Below, one piece after another: positions 52,468 through 60,484 of a stretch of DNA of 64,000 bases. The stretch lies in the NCBI RefSeq assembly GCF_001702265.1, contig NZ_MAUE01000045.1, forward strand, positions 248,001 through 312,000, in the 5' to 3' direction. Origin of the DNA: Pseudomonas aylmerensis. GTDB lineage: Bacteria > Pseudomonadota > Gammaproteobacteria > Pseudomonadales > Pseudomonadaceae. The notes beneath the pieces were generated by a model. The model saw only the letters and a list, made by a program, of their open reading frames with translations, was not told the origin of the DNA and did no database searches. Position numbers and translations under genes: made by a program. Within the stretch, counting starts at the first letter, position 1. Each line of letters opens with the position of its first letter.

Positions 52468-52767
52468 TCAAGGCAGGACTTGCTTGAATGGCTTGATCAC
52501 GACGTCGGCGTAGACGCCTGCCGCAACATACGGGTCAGCCTTGGCCCAGGCCTGTGCATCGGCCAGGGAGGCGAACTCGGCAACCACCAGGCTACCGGTG
52601 AAACCGGCGGCGCCCGGGTCGTTGCTGTCGACGGCCGGGTGCGGGCCGGCGAGTACCAGGCGACCTGCGGCTTGCAGCTCGTTCAGGCGCTCCAGGTGTG
52701 CCGGGCGCACGGACAGGCGTTTTTCCAGCGAGTTGGCAACATCGGTGGCAATGATGGCGTAGAGCAT
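52468..52767 (-). CDS. yciI: YciI family protein
   Basis: The 99-residue product has a dimeric alpha-beta (ferredoxin-like) fold, with MLYAIIATDVANSLEKRL at the start, His in RPAHLERL and the GPHP motif, all usual for YciI. The catalytic role is uncertain. It is encoded 1 base downstream of yciB, the classical neighbour. Confidence 0.93.
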   Translation of the reverse strand: MLYAIIATDVANSLEKRLSVRPAHLERLNELQAAGRLVLAGPHPAVDSNDPGAAGFTGSLVVAEFASLADAQAWAKADPYVAAGVYADVVIKPFKQVLP

Positions 52768-52768
52768 G

Positions 52769-53365
52769 TCAGTCCTCGGTTTTTGGCGTAGTAGGGTCGG
52801 TGTCATGCAGGTGGCGCGACAGGTAGATACCCTGGCCGATCAGGAACAGCACGGTCATGCCCAGGCTGCCGAAGACTTTGAAGTCGACCCAGTAGTCCTG
52901 GAAGGTAAAGGCCACGAACAGGTTGGCAGCGCCGCAGAACAGGAAGAACACGATCCAGGCCACGTTCAAACGTGTCCAGACCGGCTCCGGCAGGGTCAGT
53001 GCGTGGCCCATGATCCGCTTGATCAGCAGGCGATCGCCGATGAAGTGGCTGCCGATGAAGGCCAGGGCAAACAGCCAGTTCACCACCGGGGCTTTCCATT
53101 TGAGGAAGGTCTCGCTGTGGAAGGCCAGGGTCAGGCTGCCGAATACCAGGCAGGCGACCAGGGTCAGCCATTGGCTTTTTTCCAGTTTGCGCTGGGAGAT
53201 GAAGAGGGCGCCGTAGACCACGATGGAGCTGATGATCAGCACGGCGGTGGCGCTGTAGATGCCCCCGACGGTCAGTTCATGGCCGGCAATATCGATGACC
53301 CTGGGGTCGAGTTTGTAAACGATGAAAAACAGCAACAGCGGGATGAAGTCGATGAATTGTTTCAC
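52769..53365 (-). CDS. yciB: Septation protein A / YciB inner-membrane protein
   Basis: The 198-residue product has about five membrane helices. The start KQFIDFIPLLLFFIVYKL and the core KPT-like segment FHSETFLKWKAPVVNWLFALAF are typical. It is linked to cell-envelope and intracellular septation in enterics. GTG 53365 was chosen from homology; the ribosome site is weak. It is divergent from the PHP gene, with an 87-bp gap. Confidence 0.92.
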   Translation of the reverse strand: MKQFIDFIPLLLFFIVYKLDPRVIDIAGHELTVGGIYSATAVLIISSIVVYGALFISQRKLEKSQWLTLVACLVFGSLTLAFHSETFLKWKAPVVNWLFALAFIGSHFIGDRLLIKRIMGHALTLPEPVWTRLNVAWIVFFLFCGAANLFVAFTFQDYWVDFKVFGSLGMTVLFLIGQGIYLSRHLHDTDPTTPKTED

Positions 53366-53452
53366 AGTAAGAGCCAGAAGCTGGATGTGGCGGCATAATA
53401 ACAAACATCCTTGGTAGCGAAAGCGCCAGCTGACTTGAGGTTACACACTCCC

Positions 53453-54316
53453 GTGAATGTTGATTTGCACTGCCACAGCACGGCCTCCGACGGCGCCCTG
53501 GCGCCCGCGGTACTGGTTGCGCGTGCGTTTGAAAAAGGCGTGCGAGTCCTGGCGTTGACCGACCACGACACCCTCGAAGGCCTGGATGAAGCCCGCGCAA
53601 CCGCGCATGCCCTGGGCATGCAGCTGGTCAACGGGGTGGAATTATCCTGTACCTGGGGTGGCGCCACCATTCATGTGCTGGGCTATGGATTCGATCAAAA
53701 CGCCCCGCCCCTGGTCGAGGCCATCGCCCAATTGCACGATGGCCGCTGGCTGCGGTCCGAAGAAATAAGCCGAAAACTTGCCCTCAAGGGCATGCCCAAC
53801 GCGCTCGACGGCGCCCGCGCCATCCAGCAGGAACTGGGCGACAGCGGCAATGCACCGGCCCGTCCGCACTTTGCCGACTGGATGGTGCGCGAAGGTTTGG
53901 TCAAGGACCGCGCCGAAGCCTTTCGCAAATGGCTGGGCGCCGGCAAGTTGGGCGACGTCAAGCAACACTGGCCGACCCTGGAGGACACCGTCGAGACCCT
54001 GCGGGCATCCGGGGCCTGGGTCAGCCTGGCGCATCCCTGGCATTACGATTTCACCCGCAGCAAGCGCCGCAAGCTGATTGGCGACTATATTGGAGCGGGC
54101 GGCCACGCGATTGAGGTGGTCAACGGCTATCAACCCGCCGAACAGGTGGGCAGCTTGGCGATTCTTGCCCGCGAATTTGGTCTGCTGGTCAGTGCCGGCA
54201 GTGATTTTCATGGCCCAGGCGGCTGGTCCGAGATCGGCGAGTATCGACCCGTCCCGGAAGACTTGCCGCTCTTGTGGGGGCGATTCAAGCATGACCCCAT
54301 TATTGCCACCGTCTGA
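53453..54316 (+). CDS. yciV: PHP-domain 3',5'-nucleoside bisphosphate phosphatase / RNase AM family
   Basis: The 287-residue PHP hydrolase has metal motifs VDLHCHSTASDG and LTDHDTLEG, later NGVELSC and SAGSDFHGPG. The E. coli relative YciV removes 5'-nucleotides in rRNA maturation and cleaves pAp. It starts with GTG; GAGG is 13 bases upstream, which is long, but the next start lies deep in the domain. It leads a run yciV-yciO-scpA-scpB. Confidence 0.92.
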   Translation: MNVDLHCHSTASDGALAPAVLVARAFEKGVRVLALTDHDTLEGLDEARATAHALGMQLVNGVELSCTWGGATIHVLGYGFDQNAPPLVEAIAQLHDGRWLRSEEISRKLALKGMPNALDGARAIQQELGDSGNAPARPHFADWMVREGLVKDRAEAFRKWLGAGKLGDVKQHWPTLEDTVETLRASGAWVSLAHPWHYDFTRSKRRKLIGDYIGAGGHAIEVVNGYQPAEQVGSLAILAREFGLLVSAGSDFHGPGGWSEIGEYRPVPEDLPLLWGRFKHDPIIATV

Positions 54317-54329
54317 ACAGGTAGAACAC

Positions 54330-54959
54330 GTGAGTCAATTCTTCCAGATTCATCCGGAAAACCCCCAGGCGCGCCTGATCAAACAGGCCGTGGAGATCAT
54401 TCGCGCCGGTGGCGTGGTGATCTATCCCACCGATTCGTCCTACGCCATCGGTTGCCAGATCGGCGACAAAGGCGCGGTCGAGCGTGTAAGACGCCTGCGC
54501 CAACTGGATGACAAGCACAATTTCGCGCTGATCTGCAGCGACCTGTCCCAGCTGGGCCTGTTCGCCAAAGTCGACACCGGCACCTTCCGCCTGCTCAAGG
54601 CTCACACGCCGGGGCCCTACACCTTTATTCTCAACGCCACCCGCGAAGTGCCGCGCCTGTTGCTGCACCCGAAGAAACGCACCATCGGCCTGCGCGTGCC
54701 CGAGCATCCCATCGCCCTCGCGCTGTTGGCCGAGCTGGGCGAACCGCTGATGAGCGTGTCGCTGATCATGCCCGGCGACGCCGAGCCCCTGGAAGACCCG
54801 TACGAAATGCGCCAACTCCTGGAAAAACAGGTGGACCTGATCATCGACGGCGGCTTCGGCGGCGGCAAGGCCTCCACCGTGATCAACCTGGCGGACGGCG
54901 AACCCGAAGTGATCCGCGTGGGTTGCGGCGACCCGGCCCCCTTCATGGCCGAGGCCTGA
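54330..54959 (+). CDS. yciO: YciO family protein (YrdC/Sua5-like)
   Basis: The 209-residue product has the YrdC fold with FFQIHPENPQARLIKQAVEI at the start and GGVVIYPTDSSYAIGC. It resembles threonylcarbamoyl-AMP synthase (TsaC/Sua5), but the family is not proven to make t6A. GTG 54330 agrees with the family start; an ATG at 54291 inside the previous gene is less likely. scpA begins directly after its stop. Confidence 0.92.
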   Translation: MSQFFQIHPENPQARLIKQAVEIIRAGGVVIYPTDSSYAIGCQIGDKGAVERVRRLRQLDDKHNFALICSDLSQLGLFAKVDTGTFRLLKAHTPGPYTFILNATREVPRLLLHPKKRTIGLRVPEHPIALALLAELGEPLMSVSLIMPGDAEPLEDPYEMRQLLEKQVDLIIDGGFGGGKASTVINLADGEPEVIRVGCGDPAPFMAEA

Positions 54960-55778
54960 ATGTCGGCCGTGGAAACCGTCGACAGCCAGGCGGGCGCCCA
55001 GCAGGAACTGCCGTTTGCCATGGTGTATGGCCAGGCGGTCATGGAAATGCCGCTGGACCTGTACATCCCGCCGGACGCGCTGGAAGTCTTCCTTGAAGCC
55101 TTCGAAGGCCCGCTGGACTTGCTGCTGTACCTGATCCGCAAGCAAAACATCAACATCCTCGACATCCCGGTGGCGGAAATCACCCGTCAGTACATGGGGT
55201 ATGTCGAGTTGATGCAGTCGGTGCGCCTGGAGTTGGCCGCCGAGTACCTGGTGATGGCCGCCATGCTGGCCGAGATCAAGTCGCGCATGCTGCTGCCGCG
55301 CTCGGAGACGATTGAGGCCGAAGAGGACGACCCGCGCGCCGAACTGATCCGCCGCCTGCAGGAATACGAGCGCTTCAAGGCCGCCGCCGAAGGCATAGAC
55401 GGCTTGAGCCGCGTGGGCCGCGATGTGGTGGTGCCCAAGCTCGATGCCCCCGAGGCCCGGGCGCGCAAATTGTTGCCGGACGTGAGCCTGGAAGAATTGC
55501 TGATGTCCATGGCCGAGGTGCTGCGCCGTGGCGATATGTTTGAAAGCCACCAGGTCAGCCGCGAGGCCTTGTCGACCCGTGAACGCATGAGCGATGTACT
55601 CGAACGCCTCAAGGGCGGCGGGTTTGTGCCGTTTGTCGAGCTGTTCACTGCCGAAGAAGGGCGCCTGGGCGTCGTGGTGACCTTTATGGCGATCCTCGAA
55701 CTGGTCAAGGAATCCTTGGTCGAGCTGGTCCAGAATGAGCCTTTTGCGGCTATCCACGTGCGGGCGCGAGCCGAATAA
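54960..55778 (+). CDS. scpA: Segregation and condensation protein A
   Basis: The 272-residue kleisin has FEGPLDLLLYLIRKQNINILD at about residues 42-62, which is diagnostic. The C-terminal winged helix binds the SMC head and the centre binds ScpB. Pseudomonas also has MukBEF-like systems (MksB), so this belongs with Smc or a related SMC encoded elsewhere. scpB follows 12 bp later. Confidence 0.94.
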   Translation: MSAVETVDSQAGAQQELPFAMVYGQAVMEMPLDLYIPPDALEVFLEAFEGPLDLLLYLIRKQNINILDIPVAEITRQYMGYVELMQSVRLELAAEYLVMAAMLAEIKSRMLLPRSETIEAEEDDPRAELIRRLQEYERFKAAAEGIDGLSRVGRDVVVPKLDAPEARARKLLPDVSLEELLMSMAEVLRRGDMFESHQVSREALSTRERMSDVLERLKGGGFVPFVELFTAEEGRLGVVVTFMAILELVKESLVELVQNEPFAAIHVRARAE

Positions 55779-55790
55779 AGAGCTGAATCG

Positions 55791-56759
55791 ATGAATCTGA
55801 CTGAACCCCGCGAACTGGCGCCGCTGCTGGAAGCCTTTCTCCTGGCCTCGGGTAAACCGCAATCCCTGGAGCGCCTGTTCGAACTGTTCGAAGAAGCCGA
55901 GCGCCCGGAGCCGCCAGTCTTCAAGAAAGCCCTGGAGATCTTGCGCAAGTCCTGCGATGGCCGCGCCTTCGAGCTGCGCGAAGTGGCGTCGGGTTATCGC
56001 CTGCAGATTCGTGAGAAATTTTCCCCGTGGGTGGGCCGACTGTGGGAAGAGCGCCCGCAGCGTTATTCACGGGCGATGCTCGAGACGATGGCGCTGATCG
56101 CCTATCGCCAGCCGATCACCCGCGGCGAAATCGAGGATGTGCGTGGCGTGGCGGTCAACAGCCATATCGTCAAGACCTTGCTGGAGCGCGAGTGGATCCG
56201 CATCGTCGGCTACCGCGATGTGCCCGGCAAACCGGCGATGTTCGCTACCACCAAGGTGTTTCTCGACCACTTCAACCTGAAGAACCTCGACGACCTGCCG
56301 CCCCTGGCCGAGCTGCGCGAAATGGAAGCCGAGCCGGTGCTCGACTTCGACGACGCGCCGGTCCCGGCGAGCCTGCAGGAACTGGCCGACGCCAGCGCCG
56401 AGCCGGAAGAACCCAAGGACGAAACCAGTTTCCACACGCTGTTGCTGGAACTGGACGACATGGAGCAGGGCATCAAGACTGACTTCGACGACTTGCTGCG
56501 TGATGGTGCTGCCGAGCCGCAAGCCCAAGCGGACGTTGATGTAGAGGCTGAAGCCCAAGTGAACGTTGAAGTTGAGGCTGAAGTCGAAGCAGAAGCTGAG
56601 CCTGAACCCGAAGAAGACATCCTCGGTGTCGCCGAAGCTCGCGAGAAGCTCCTGGCCGCCGTCGCCGCCCTCGAGCAACCGTCGCTGAGCGACGAAGAAG
56701 CCGAAGCCCAGGCGCTGGCCGAAGCCATCGAAAACGAGCGCCGCCAATTCGAAGACTGA
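55791..56759 (+). CDS. scpB: Segregation and condensation protein B with long acidic tail
   Basis: The 322-residue product has two winged helices in residues 1-180 (LAPLLEAFLLASGKPQSLERL, ALIAYRQPITRGEIEDVRGV, RDVPGKPAMFATTKVF). A low-complexity acidic tail of about 130 residues follows, with repeats of EAE/VEVEAE. It binds ScpA and dimerises. The tail is much longer than in Bacillus ScpB (197 residues). Confidence 0.94.
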   Translation: MNLTEPRELAPLLEAFLLASGKPQSLERLFELFEEAERPEPPVFKKALEILRKSCDGRAFELREVASGYRLQIREKFSPWVGRLWEERPQRYSRAMLETMALIAYRQPITRGEIEDVRGVAVNSHIVKTLLEREWIRIVGYRDVPGKPAMFATTKVFLDHFNLKNLDDLPPLAELREMEAEPVLDFDDAPVPASLQELADASAEPEEPKDETSFHTLLLELDDMEQGIKTDFDDLLRDGAAEPQAQADVDVEAEAQVNVEVEAEVEAEAEPEPEEDILGVAEAREKLLAAVAALEQPSLSDEEAEAQALAEAIENERRQFED

Positions 56760-56773
56760 CGCCGCTTCAAAAT

Positions 56774-56857
56774 GTGGGAGCTGGCTTGCCTGCGATGCAG
56801 GCGACTCGGTCTTTCTGCTATGCGAGGTGATGCCATCGCAGGCAAGCCAGCTCCCAC
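56774..56857. repeat. REPIN, b-type arms
   Basis: GTGGGAGCTGGCTTGCCTGC and inverse, between scpB and the DUF1289 gene. Confidence 0.95.
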
Positions 56858-56884
56858 AGAAAACCAGTGCCTGGGAGGATTTCA

Positions 56885-57076
56885 ATGAGTTCCACCAAAG
56901 ACCCGTGCATCAGCATCTGCAAATTCAACGACGACATCTGTGTCGGCTGTGGTCGCAGCAAGCGCGAGATCCGTGCCTGGAAGAAACTCGACAAAGCCGA
57001 CAAGCGCACGGTGGTTGCCGAAGCCGAGCTGCGCCTGCTGGCGCTGGGGGCCACCGGTCGGCGGAAAAGCAAATGA
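56885..57076 (+). CDS. DUF1289 small cysteine protein
   Basis: The 63-residue product has the family pattern DPCISICKFND-x-CVGCGRSKREIRAW, four Cys likely to bind iron-sulfur or zinc; function unknown. GGGAGGA lies 9 bases before ATG. Its position between scpB and rluB is as I recall from other pseudomonads. Confidence 0.9.
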   Translation: MSSTKDPCISICKFNDDICVGCGRSKREIRAWKKLDKADKRTVVAEAELRLLALGATGRRKSK

Positions 57077-57220
57077 TGGCGGCCCAATCGACTAGTCTCT
57101 GATGCGCAACGCGCGCCATGCGCGTATGATTCGCGACCCTTTGGCGCGCTATTGCCCCAAAGCCCCGCTTTCAACACTCTTCAGGCCACGCCTGAATCGA
57201 CCCACCGGGAGGTGCTTAAG

Positions 57221-58444
57221 ATGAACGACCAAGACCAGAACGACAGCCAGGAAATCGGCCCAGCAGGCGAAAAACTGCAAAAGGTGCTGGCGCGTATCGG
57301 CGTGGGCTCGCGCCGCGACGTCGAAGCCTGGATCACCCAGAAGCGCATCAAGGTCAACGGCGTCGAGGCCACCCTCGGCCAGCGCGTCGACCTGCACGAT
57401 GCAATCACCATTGATGGCAAGGTCATCAAGCGTGAAGAGGCCGCCGAATCGGTGCGCCGCGTGATCATGTACAACAAGCCCGATGGCGAGATCTGCACCC
57501 GTGACGACCCGGAAGGCCGTCCGACCGTGTTCGACAAGATGCCCAAGCCCAAGGAAGGCCGCTGGATCAACATCGGTCGCCTGGACATCAACACCACCGG
57601 CTTGCTGATGTTCACCACCGACGGTGAACTGGCCAACCGCCTGATGCACCCGTCCTACGAGATGGACCGTGAATACGCCGTGCGTGTACGCGGCGAAGTC
57701 GACGACGAGATGATCGAACGCCTCAAGGCCGGCGTGGTGCTGGAAGACGGCCCGGCCAAGTTCACCGACATCAAGCAGGCACCGGGTGGCGAAGGTTTCA
57801 ACCACTGGTACCACTGCGTGGTGATGGAAGGCCGTAACCGTGAAGTGCGTCGCCTGTGGGAATCCCAGGGCCTGGTGGTCAGCCGCCTGAAGCGCGTGCG
57901 TTTCGGTCCGGTGTTCCTCAACTCCGACCTGCCGATGGGCCGCTGGCGCGAAATGAGCCAGTACGAAGTCGACATCCTCAGCGCCGAGGTCGGCCTGACG
58001 CCGGTCGCGATGCCGCAGATGAACGCCAAGAGCAAAGACAAGCTTGAGCGTATGCAGCGTAAATCCTCGCGTCCTGTTGCGCGTACCGAGCGCGTGGCGC
58101 GCACCTTGCGCCCTGCGCTGAACGCGCCTGCCACCGGTGGGCGCATCTCGCGTGAGCCGCACATCGAAGGCGAGCGTCGCCCGACGGCGCCGTCGCGTCA
58201 GGAAGGCGAGCGTGCTCCACGTGCGCCGCGTCCGGCCCGTGGTGAAACGCCGAGCGGCGGTCGCAGCAACCGTGGTGAAACCGATCGCCCAGCGGATAAC
58301 GCCAGCACCAAGCGTCCAGCCAAGCCGGCGGCAAACAAGCGCCCCGGGCCGAAACTGGTCGCGGACGAGCCGTCTGGCAAGCGCCGTGGCGCCCCGGCCG
58401 GTTCGGGTCAGCGTCCAGGTTTTGGTCGCAAGAAGCCGCAGTGA
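57221..58444 (+). CDS. rluB: 23S rRNA pseudouridine synthase RluB, long basic tail
   Basis: The 407-residue product has an S4 domain (QKVLARIGVGSRRDVEAWI), the catalytic Asp in IGRLDINTTGLLMFT, and further motifs VMYNKPDGEICTRDDPEGR and EGRNREVRRLWESQG. RluB modifies U2605 of 23S rRNA. The last 130 residues are Arg/Pro/Ala/Lys-rich and disordered. GGGAGG precedes the ATG. It ends at a strong terminator. Confidence 0.94.
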   Translation: MNDQDQNDSQEIGPAGEKLQKVLARIGVGSRRDVEAWITQKRIKVNGVEATLGQRVDLHDAITIDGKVIKREEAAESVRRVIMYNKPDGEICTRDDPEGRPTVFDKMPKPKEGRWINIGRLDINTTGLLMFTTDGELANRLMHPSYEMDREYAVRVRGEVDDEMIERLKAGVVLEDGPAKFTDIKQAPGGEGFNHWYHCVVMEGRNREVRRLWESQGLVVSRLKRVRFGPVFLNSDLPMGRWREMSQYEVDILSAEVGLTPVAMPQMNAKSKDKLERMQRKSSRPVARTERVARTLRPALNAPATGGRISREPHIEGERRPTAPSRQEGERAPRAPRPARGETPSGGRSNRGETDRPADNASTKRPAKPAANKRPGPKLVADEPSGKRRGAPAGSGQRPGFGRKKPQ

Positions 58445-58463
58445 TGCGCTAAGCGCTGCACAC

Positions 58464-58495
58464 AAACGCCAACCCTAGGGTTGGCGTTTTTTTTT
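58464..58495 (+). terminator. Rho-independent terminator of rluB
   Basis: AAACGCCAACCC and GGGTTGGCGTTT arms with a nine-base T-run. Confidence 0.95.
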
Positions 58496-58515
58496 GGTCT
58501 GGATTTGCTGACCCG

Positions 58516-58743
58516 CTCCCACATTTGGTATGTATTTCAAGGTTGGATCCGAGTTGTACCGTCCGCTCAAATGCCGGTGCAGCACGCCGAATCCCAAGCC
58601 CAACAGCAATCAAAACTGTGGGAGCGGGCTTGCTCGCGAAGGCGGTGGGTCAATCAACCATGATTTAGCTGACCCACCGCCATCGCAGGCAAGCCAGCTC
58701 CCACACTGATTTGTGTCTGGACTGAATGCTGTGCCTGGCTCAA
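58516..58743. repeat. Tandem unit 1 (228 bp) containing a REPIN
   Basis: The unit begins CTCCCACATTTGG and recurs at 58744 with few differences. It contains TATTTCAAGGTTGG, a unique segment CCGTCCGCTCAAATGCCGGT and a REPIN at 58618-58704. No gene. Confidence 0.9.
58618..58704. repeat. Hybrid REPIN: a-type left arm, b-type right arm
   Basis: The left arm is GTGGGAGCGGGCTTGCTCGC; the right arm is GCAGGCAAGCCAGCTCCCAC. The arms belong to two different REP types, unlike the pure pairs elsewhere. Confidence 0.88.
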
Positions 58744-58970
58744 CTCCCATATTTGGGGTGTATTTCAAGGTTGGAACCGAGTTGTACCGTCCGCTCAAAT
58801 GCCGGTGCAGCACGCCGAAGCCCAAGCCCAACAGCAATCAAAACTGTGGGAGCGGGCTTGCCCGCGAAGCGGTGGGTCAGTCAACCATGATGTAGCTGAT
58901 CCACCGCCATCGCAGGCAAGCCAGCTCCCACACTGATTGGTGTCTGGATTGAATGCTGTGCCTGGCTCAA
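58744..58970. repeat. Tandem unit 2 (227 bp)
   Basis: Second copy of the unit. It carries its own hybrid REPIN and is followed by a short third-copy start (CTCCCACATTTGAATC) at 58971. Confidence 0.9.
58846..58931. repeat. Hybrid REPIN, second copy
   Basis: The left arm has a T-to-C change (GCTTGCCCGCGAAG) compared with copy one; the right arm is b-type. Confidence 0.88.
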
Positions 58971-59009
58971 CTCCCACATTTGAATCTCCAGTGTGTCTGG
59001 ATTTTGTGA

Positions 59010-59969
59010 TCAGAACGCAAACCGTCCATCAAACACCGGCTTGTCATCCAGCGCCAAGACCCCGCTGGCGAAAATCAGGTCCAGGTGATGACTGCCTTTC
59101 TGCCCGCCGCCAAGGCCCAGGTGCAGCCCGCAATGGCGCTCTTCAAACCCGGCGTTGCGCGCGTACAGGTCCTTCACGCCTTCATTGGTGCCGATCCCCA
59201 ACTCCTCCACCCGCCGGTTGGACGGGTTGGCGTTCAGGTACTTGTTGAAGTCATCCGCCAGCCCCGGCACGTCGCTGGCCACGCTACAGATGGTCGAGTT
59301 CTCGATCCACAGCTCCAGCGGCGACTGCAGCACGCCGTACTTGCGCGCAAATGGGATGGTGCTCAGGAAGGTGCCGACAAAGCGCACCTGGCCACTGATG
59401 GCCTCGCTGTGGGTGGCGATCTCGCCGGGTGCCAGGTCGTGGTTGCCGATGCCGTTGATATTGGTCCACTTCTTGATGCTGCTCAGCGGCGCCTGCAGGC
59501 GTGAGCCGTGCTTGTCGGTGAAACTTAGCACGTTGGCCTGGGACATGCGCCGGATCAGCGTGGCGTTGAGGTCGGCGATGCGCTGCGGCTCGACGCTGAA
59601 GGTGTCGTAGAAGTAGTCGCCGTAGTCCTTGAACAGCAGGGACTTCTGCCAGTGTTCGGCCATCACGCCGTGCAGTGCGCGGATAAAGTCCGGGCCTTCG
59701 GCGCGTGGGTTGGGCAGCGTGGAGGAATCGTAGAGGAACAGGTACAGGTCGCAGGCCTCAATGGCCTGGGCCAGGGTGTCACTGGCGGCCAGGTCGAGGC
59801 GCTGCACCTGGAAATTGAAACGGGCGGCGCTGCTGTGGGTGATCGCCTGGGCAATGGCGTCGTAGCGCTCGGTATGGCCCAGCAGCACGGTAGGCTGGCT
59901 CAGCCCGCCGAGGGCCGGGTGGTGGGCGAGGTAGTAGAGAAAGTGTTCGACGGCGCGGGCCTTGTCCAT
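59010..59969 (-). CDS. M29 aminopeptidase-like metalloenzyme linked to a small peptide
   Basis: The 319-residue product resembles M29 (AmpS/AmpT-type) peptidases in its second half. It has LAPGEIATHSEAISG, the Glu-bearing ELGIGTNEGVKDLY, GLHLGLGGGQKGSHHLDLIF with the likely metal His/His/Asp set, and an end DGRFAF. The first 150 residues form the expected alpha/beta domain, but the protein is shorter than the roughly 410 residues of AmpS. There is no signal peptide. AAGGAC lies 8 bases before the ATG. It is encoded 73 bp after a 45-codon peptide gene on the same strand with a hairpin between. It may process or modify that peptide; this is inference. The right-hand neighbour of the rluB side is the REP array. 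Confidence 0.8.
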   Translation of the reverse strand: MDKARAVEHFLYYLAHHPALGGLSQPTVLLGHTERYDAIAQAITHSSAARFNFQVQRLDLAASDTLAQAIEACDLYLFLYDSSTLPNPRAEGPDFIRALHGVMAEHWQKSLLFKDYGDYFYDTFSVEPQRIADLNATLIRRMSQANVLSFTDKHGSRLQAPLSSIKKWTNINGIGNHDLAPGEIATHSEAISGQVRFVGTFLSTIPFARKYGVLQSPLELWIENSTICSVASDVPGLADDFNKYLNANPSNRRVEELGIGTNEGVKDLYARNAGFEERHCGLHLGLGGGQKGSHHLDLIFASGVLALDDKPVFDGRFAF

Positions 59970-60001
59970 GACGGGTGTCCTTCTGTGCCTTGGGTAAGGG
60001 A

Positions 60002-60025
60002 GCAGGTGCCGTGCACAGCACCTGC
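60002..60025 (-). promoter_or_regulatory. Hairpin between peptide gene and M29-like gene
   Basis: GCAGGTGC and GCACCTGC form a perfect 8-bp stem with an 8-nt loop, 18 nt past the peptide stop. There is no T-run. Hairpins here often protect the upstream mRNA so that the small peptide is made in excess. Confidence 0.65.
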
Positions 60026-60042
60026 CGGTTGCCTGCCGGGTG

Positions 60043-60180
60043 TCAGAATGGCCACATCGCCGTGCCGAAGGGTACGACGGCGTCGGCTTGCATCATCTCT
60101 ACGGCGGCCTCGTGGGTCGGCGCTTCAAACCAATCGTCGAGTTGCAGTTCGGTTTCCAGGTCGTTTTCCAGTGCTTGCAT
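60043..60180 (-). CDS. Short acidic peptide, candidate RiPP-type precursor
   Basis: The 45-residue product begins MQALENDLETELQLDD, an acidic amphipathic helix. It continues WFEAPTHEAAVEMM and ends VVPFGTAMWPF, a hydrophobic tail with Gly, Met, Trp, Pro and Phe. AGGAGA stands 7 bases before the ATG, one of the best ribosome sites in the window, so translation is likely even though the gene is short. The ORF could extend to 60393 but that part lacks sense. A leader/core layout plus an adjacent peptidase-like enzyme suggests a ribosomally made, processed peptide. I do not recognise the family, and no known modifying enzyme other than the M29-like one is nearby. Confidence 0.65.
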   Translation of the reverse strand: MQALENDLETELQLDDWFEAPTHEAAVEMMQADAVVPFGTAMWPF

Positions 60181-60412
60181 GGTGTATCTCCTAGAGGACG
60201 TTGTTTGAGGACGGCTTGCCAACGGGCTTCGCTGGGCAAGTGGGATGAACCTAGGAAAGAGTGTTTCAGAACGCAAAATATTTATTGACACCGTTGCATT
60301 TGGATTTTTTCTTCTGTTTTTCCGGGCTGGTTTTTTCTTGAGCAAATACAAGCAGCTGGCGATGCTGATGATGGAGAATTTTCCTATCGACAATTTTTCT
60401 TCACCGAACAGC

Positions 60413-60430
60413 TGTAACGCGAATTTTCCA
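60413..60430. promoter_or_regulatory. TyrR/PhhR-type box A
   Basis: TGTAACGCGAATTTTCCA, left half good, right half weak, exactly 21 bp from box B. Confidence 0.5.
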
Positions 60431-60433
60431 TGC

Positions 60434-60451
60434 TGTAACGATTAATTTACG
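60434..60451. promoter_or_regulatory. TyrR/PhhR-type box B
   Basis: TGTAACGATTAATTTACG is close to the TGTAAA-N6-TTTACA consensus of TyrR/PhhR, with the correct spacing and both TGTAA and TTTAC cores. Confidence 0.7.
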
Positions 60452-60484
60452 ACAATGTCGCGGCATTATTGGACCCTTTCTCGC

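Noticed and set aside
58516..58970. Possible CRISPR or small-RNA array from repeated units
   Set aside because: Only two 228-bp copies with REP palindromes; no short direct repeats with unique spacers and no cas genes.
60181..60393. N-terminal extension of the 45-aa peptide to a 116-aa ORF
   Set aside because: The extension has no ribosome site, changes composition abruptly and overlaps the promoter region, while ATG 60180 has a near-ideal AGGAGA.
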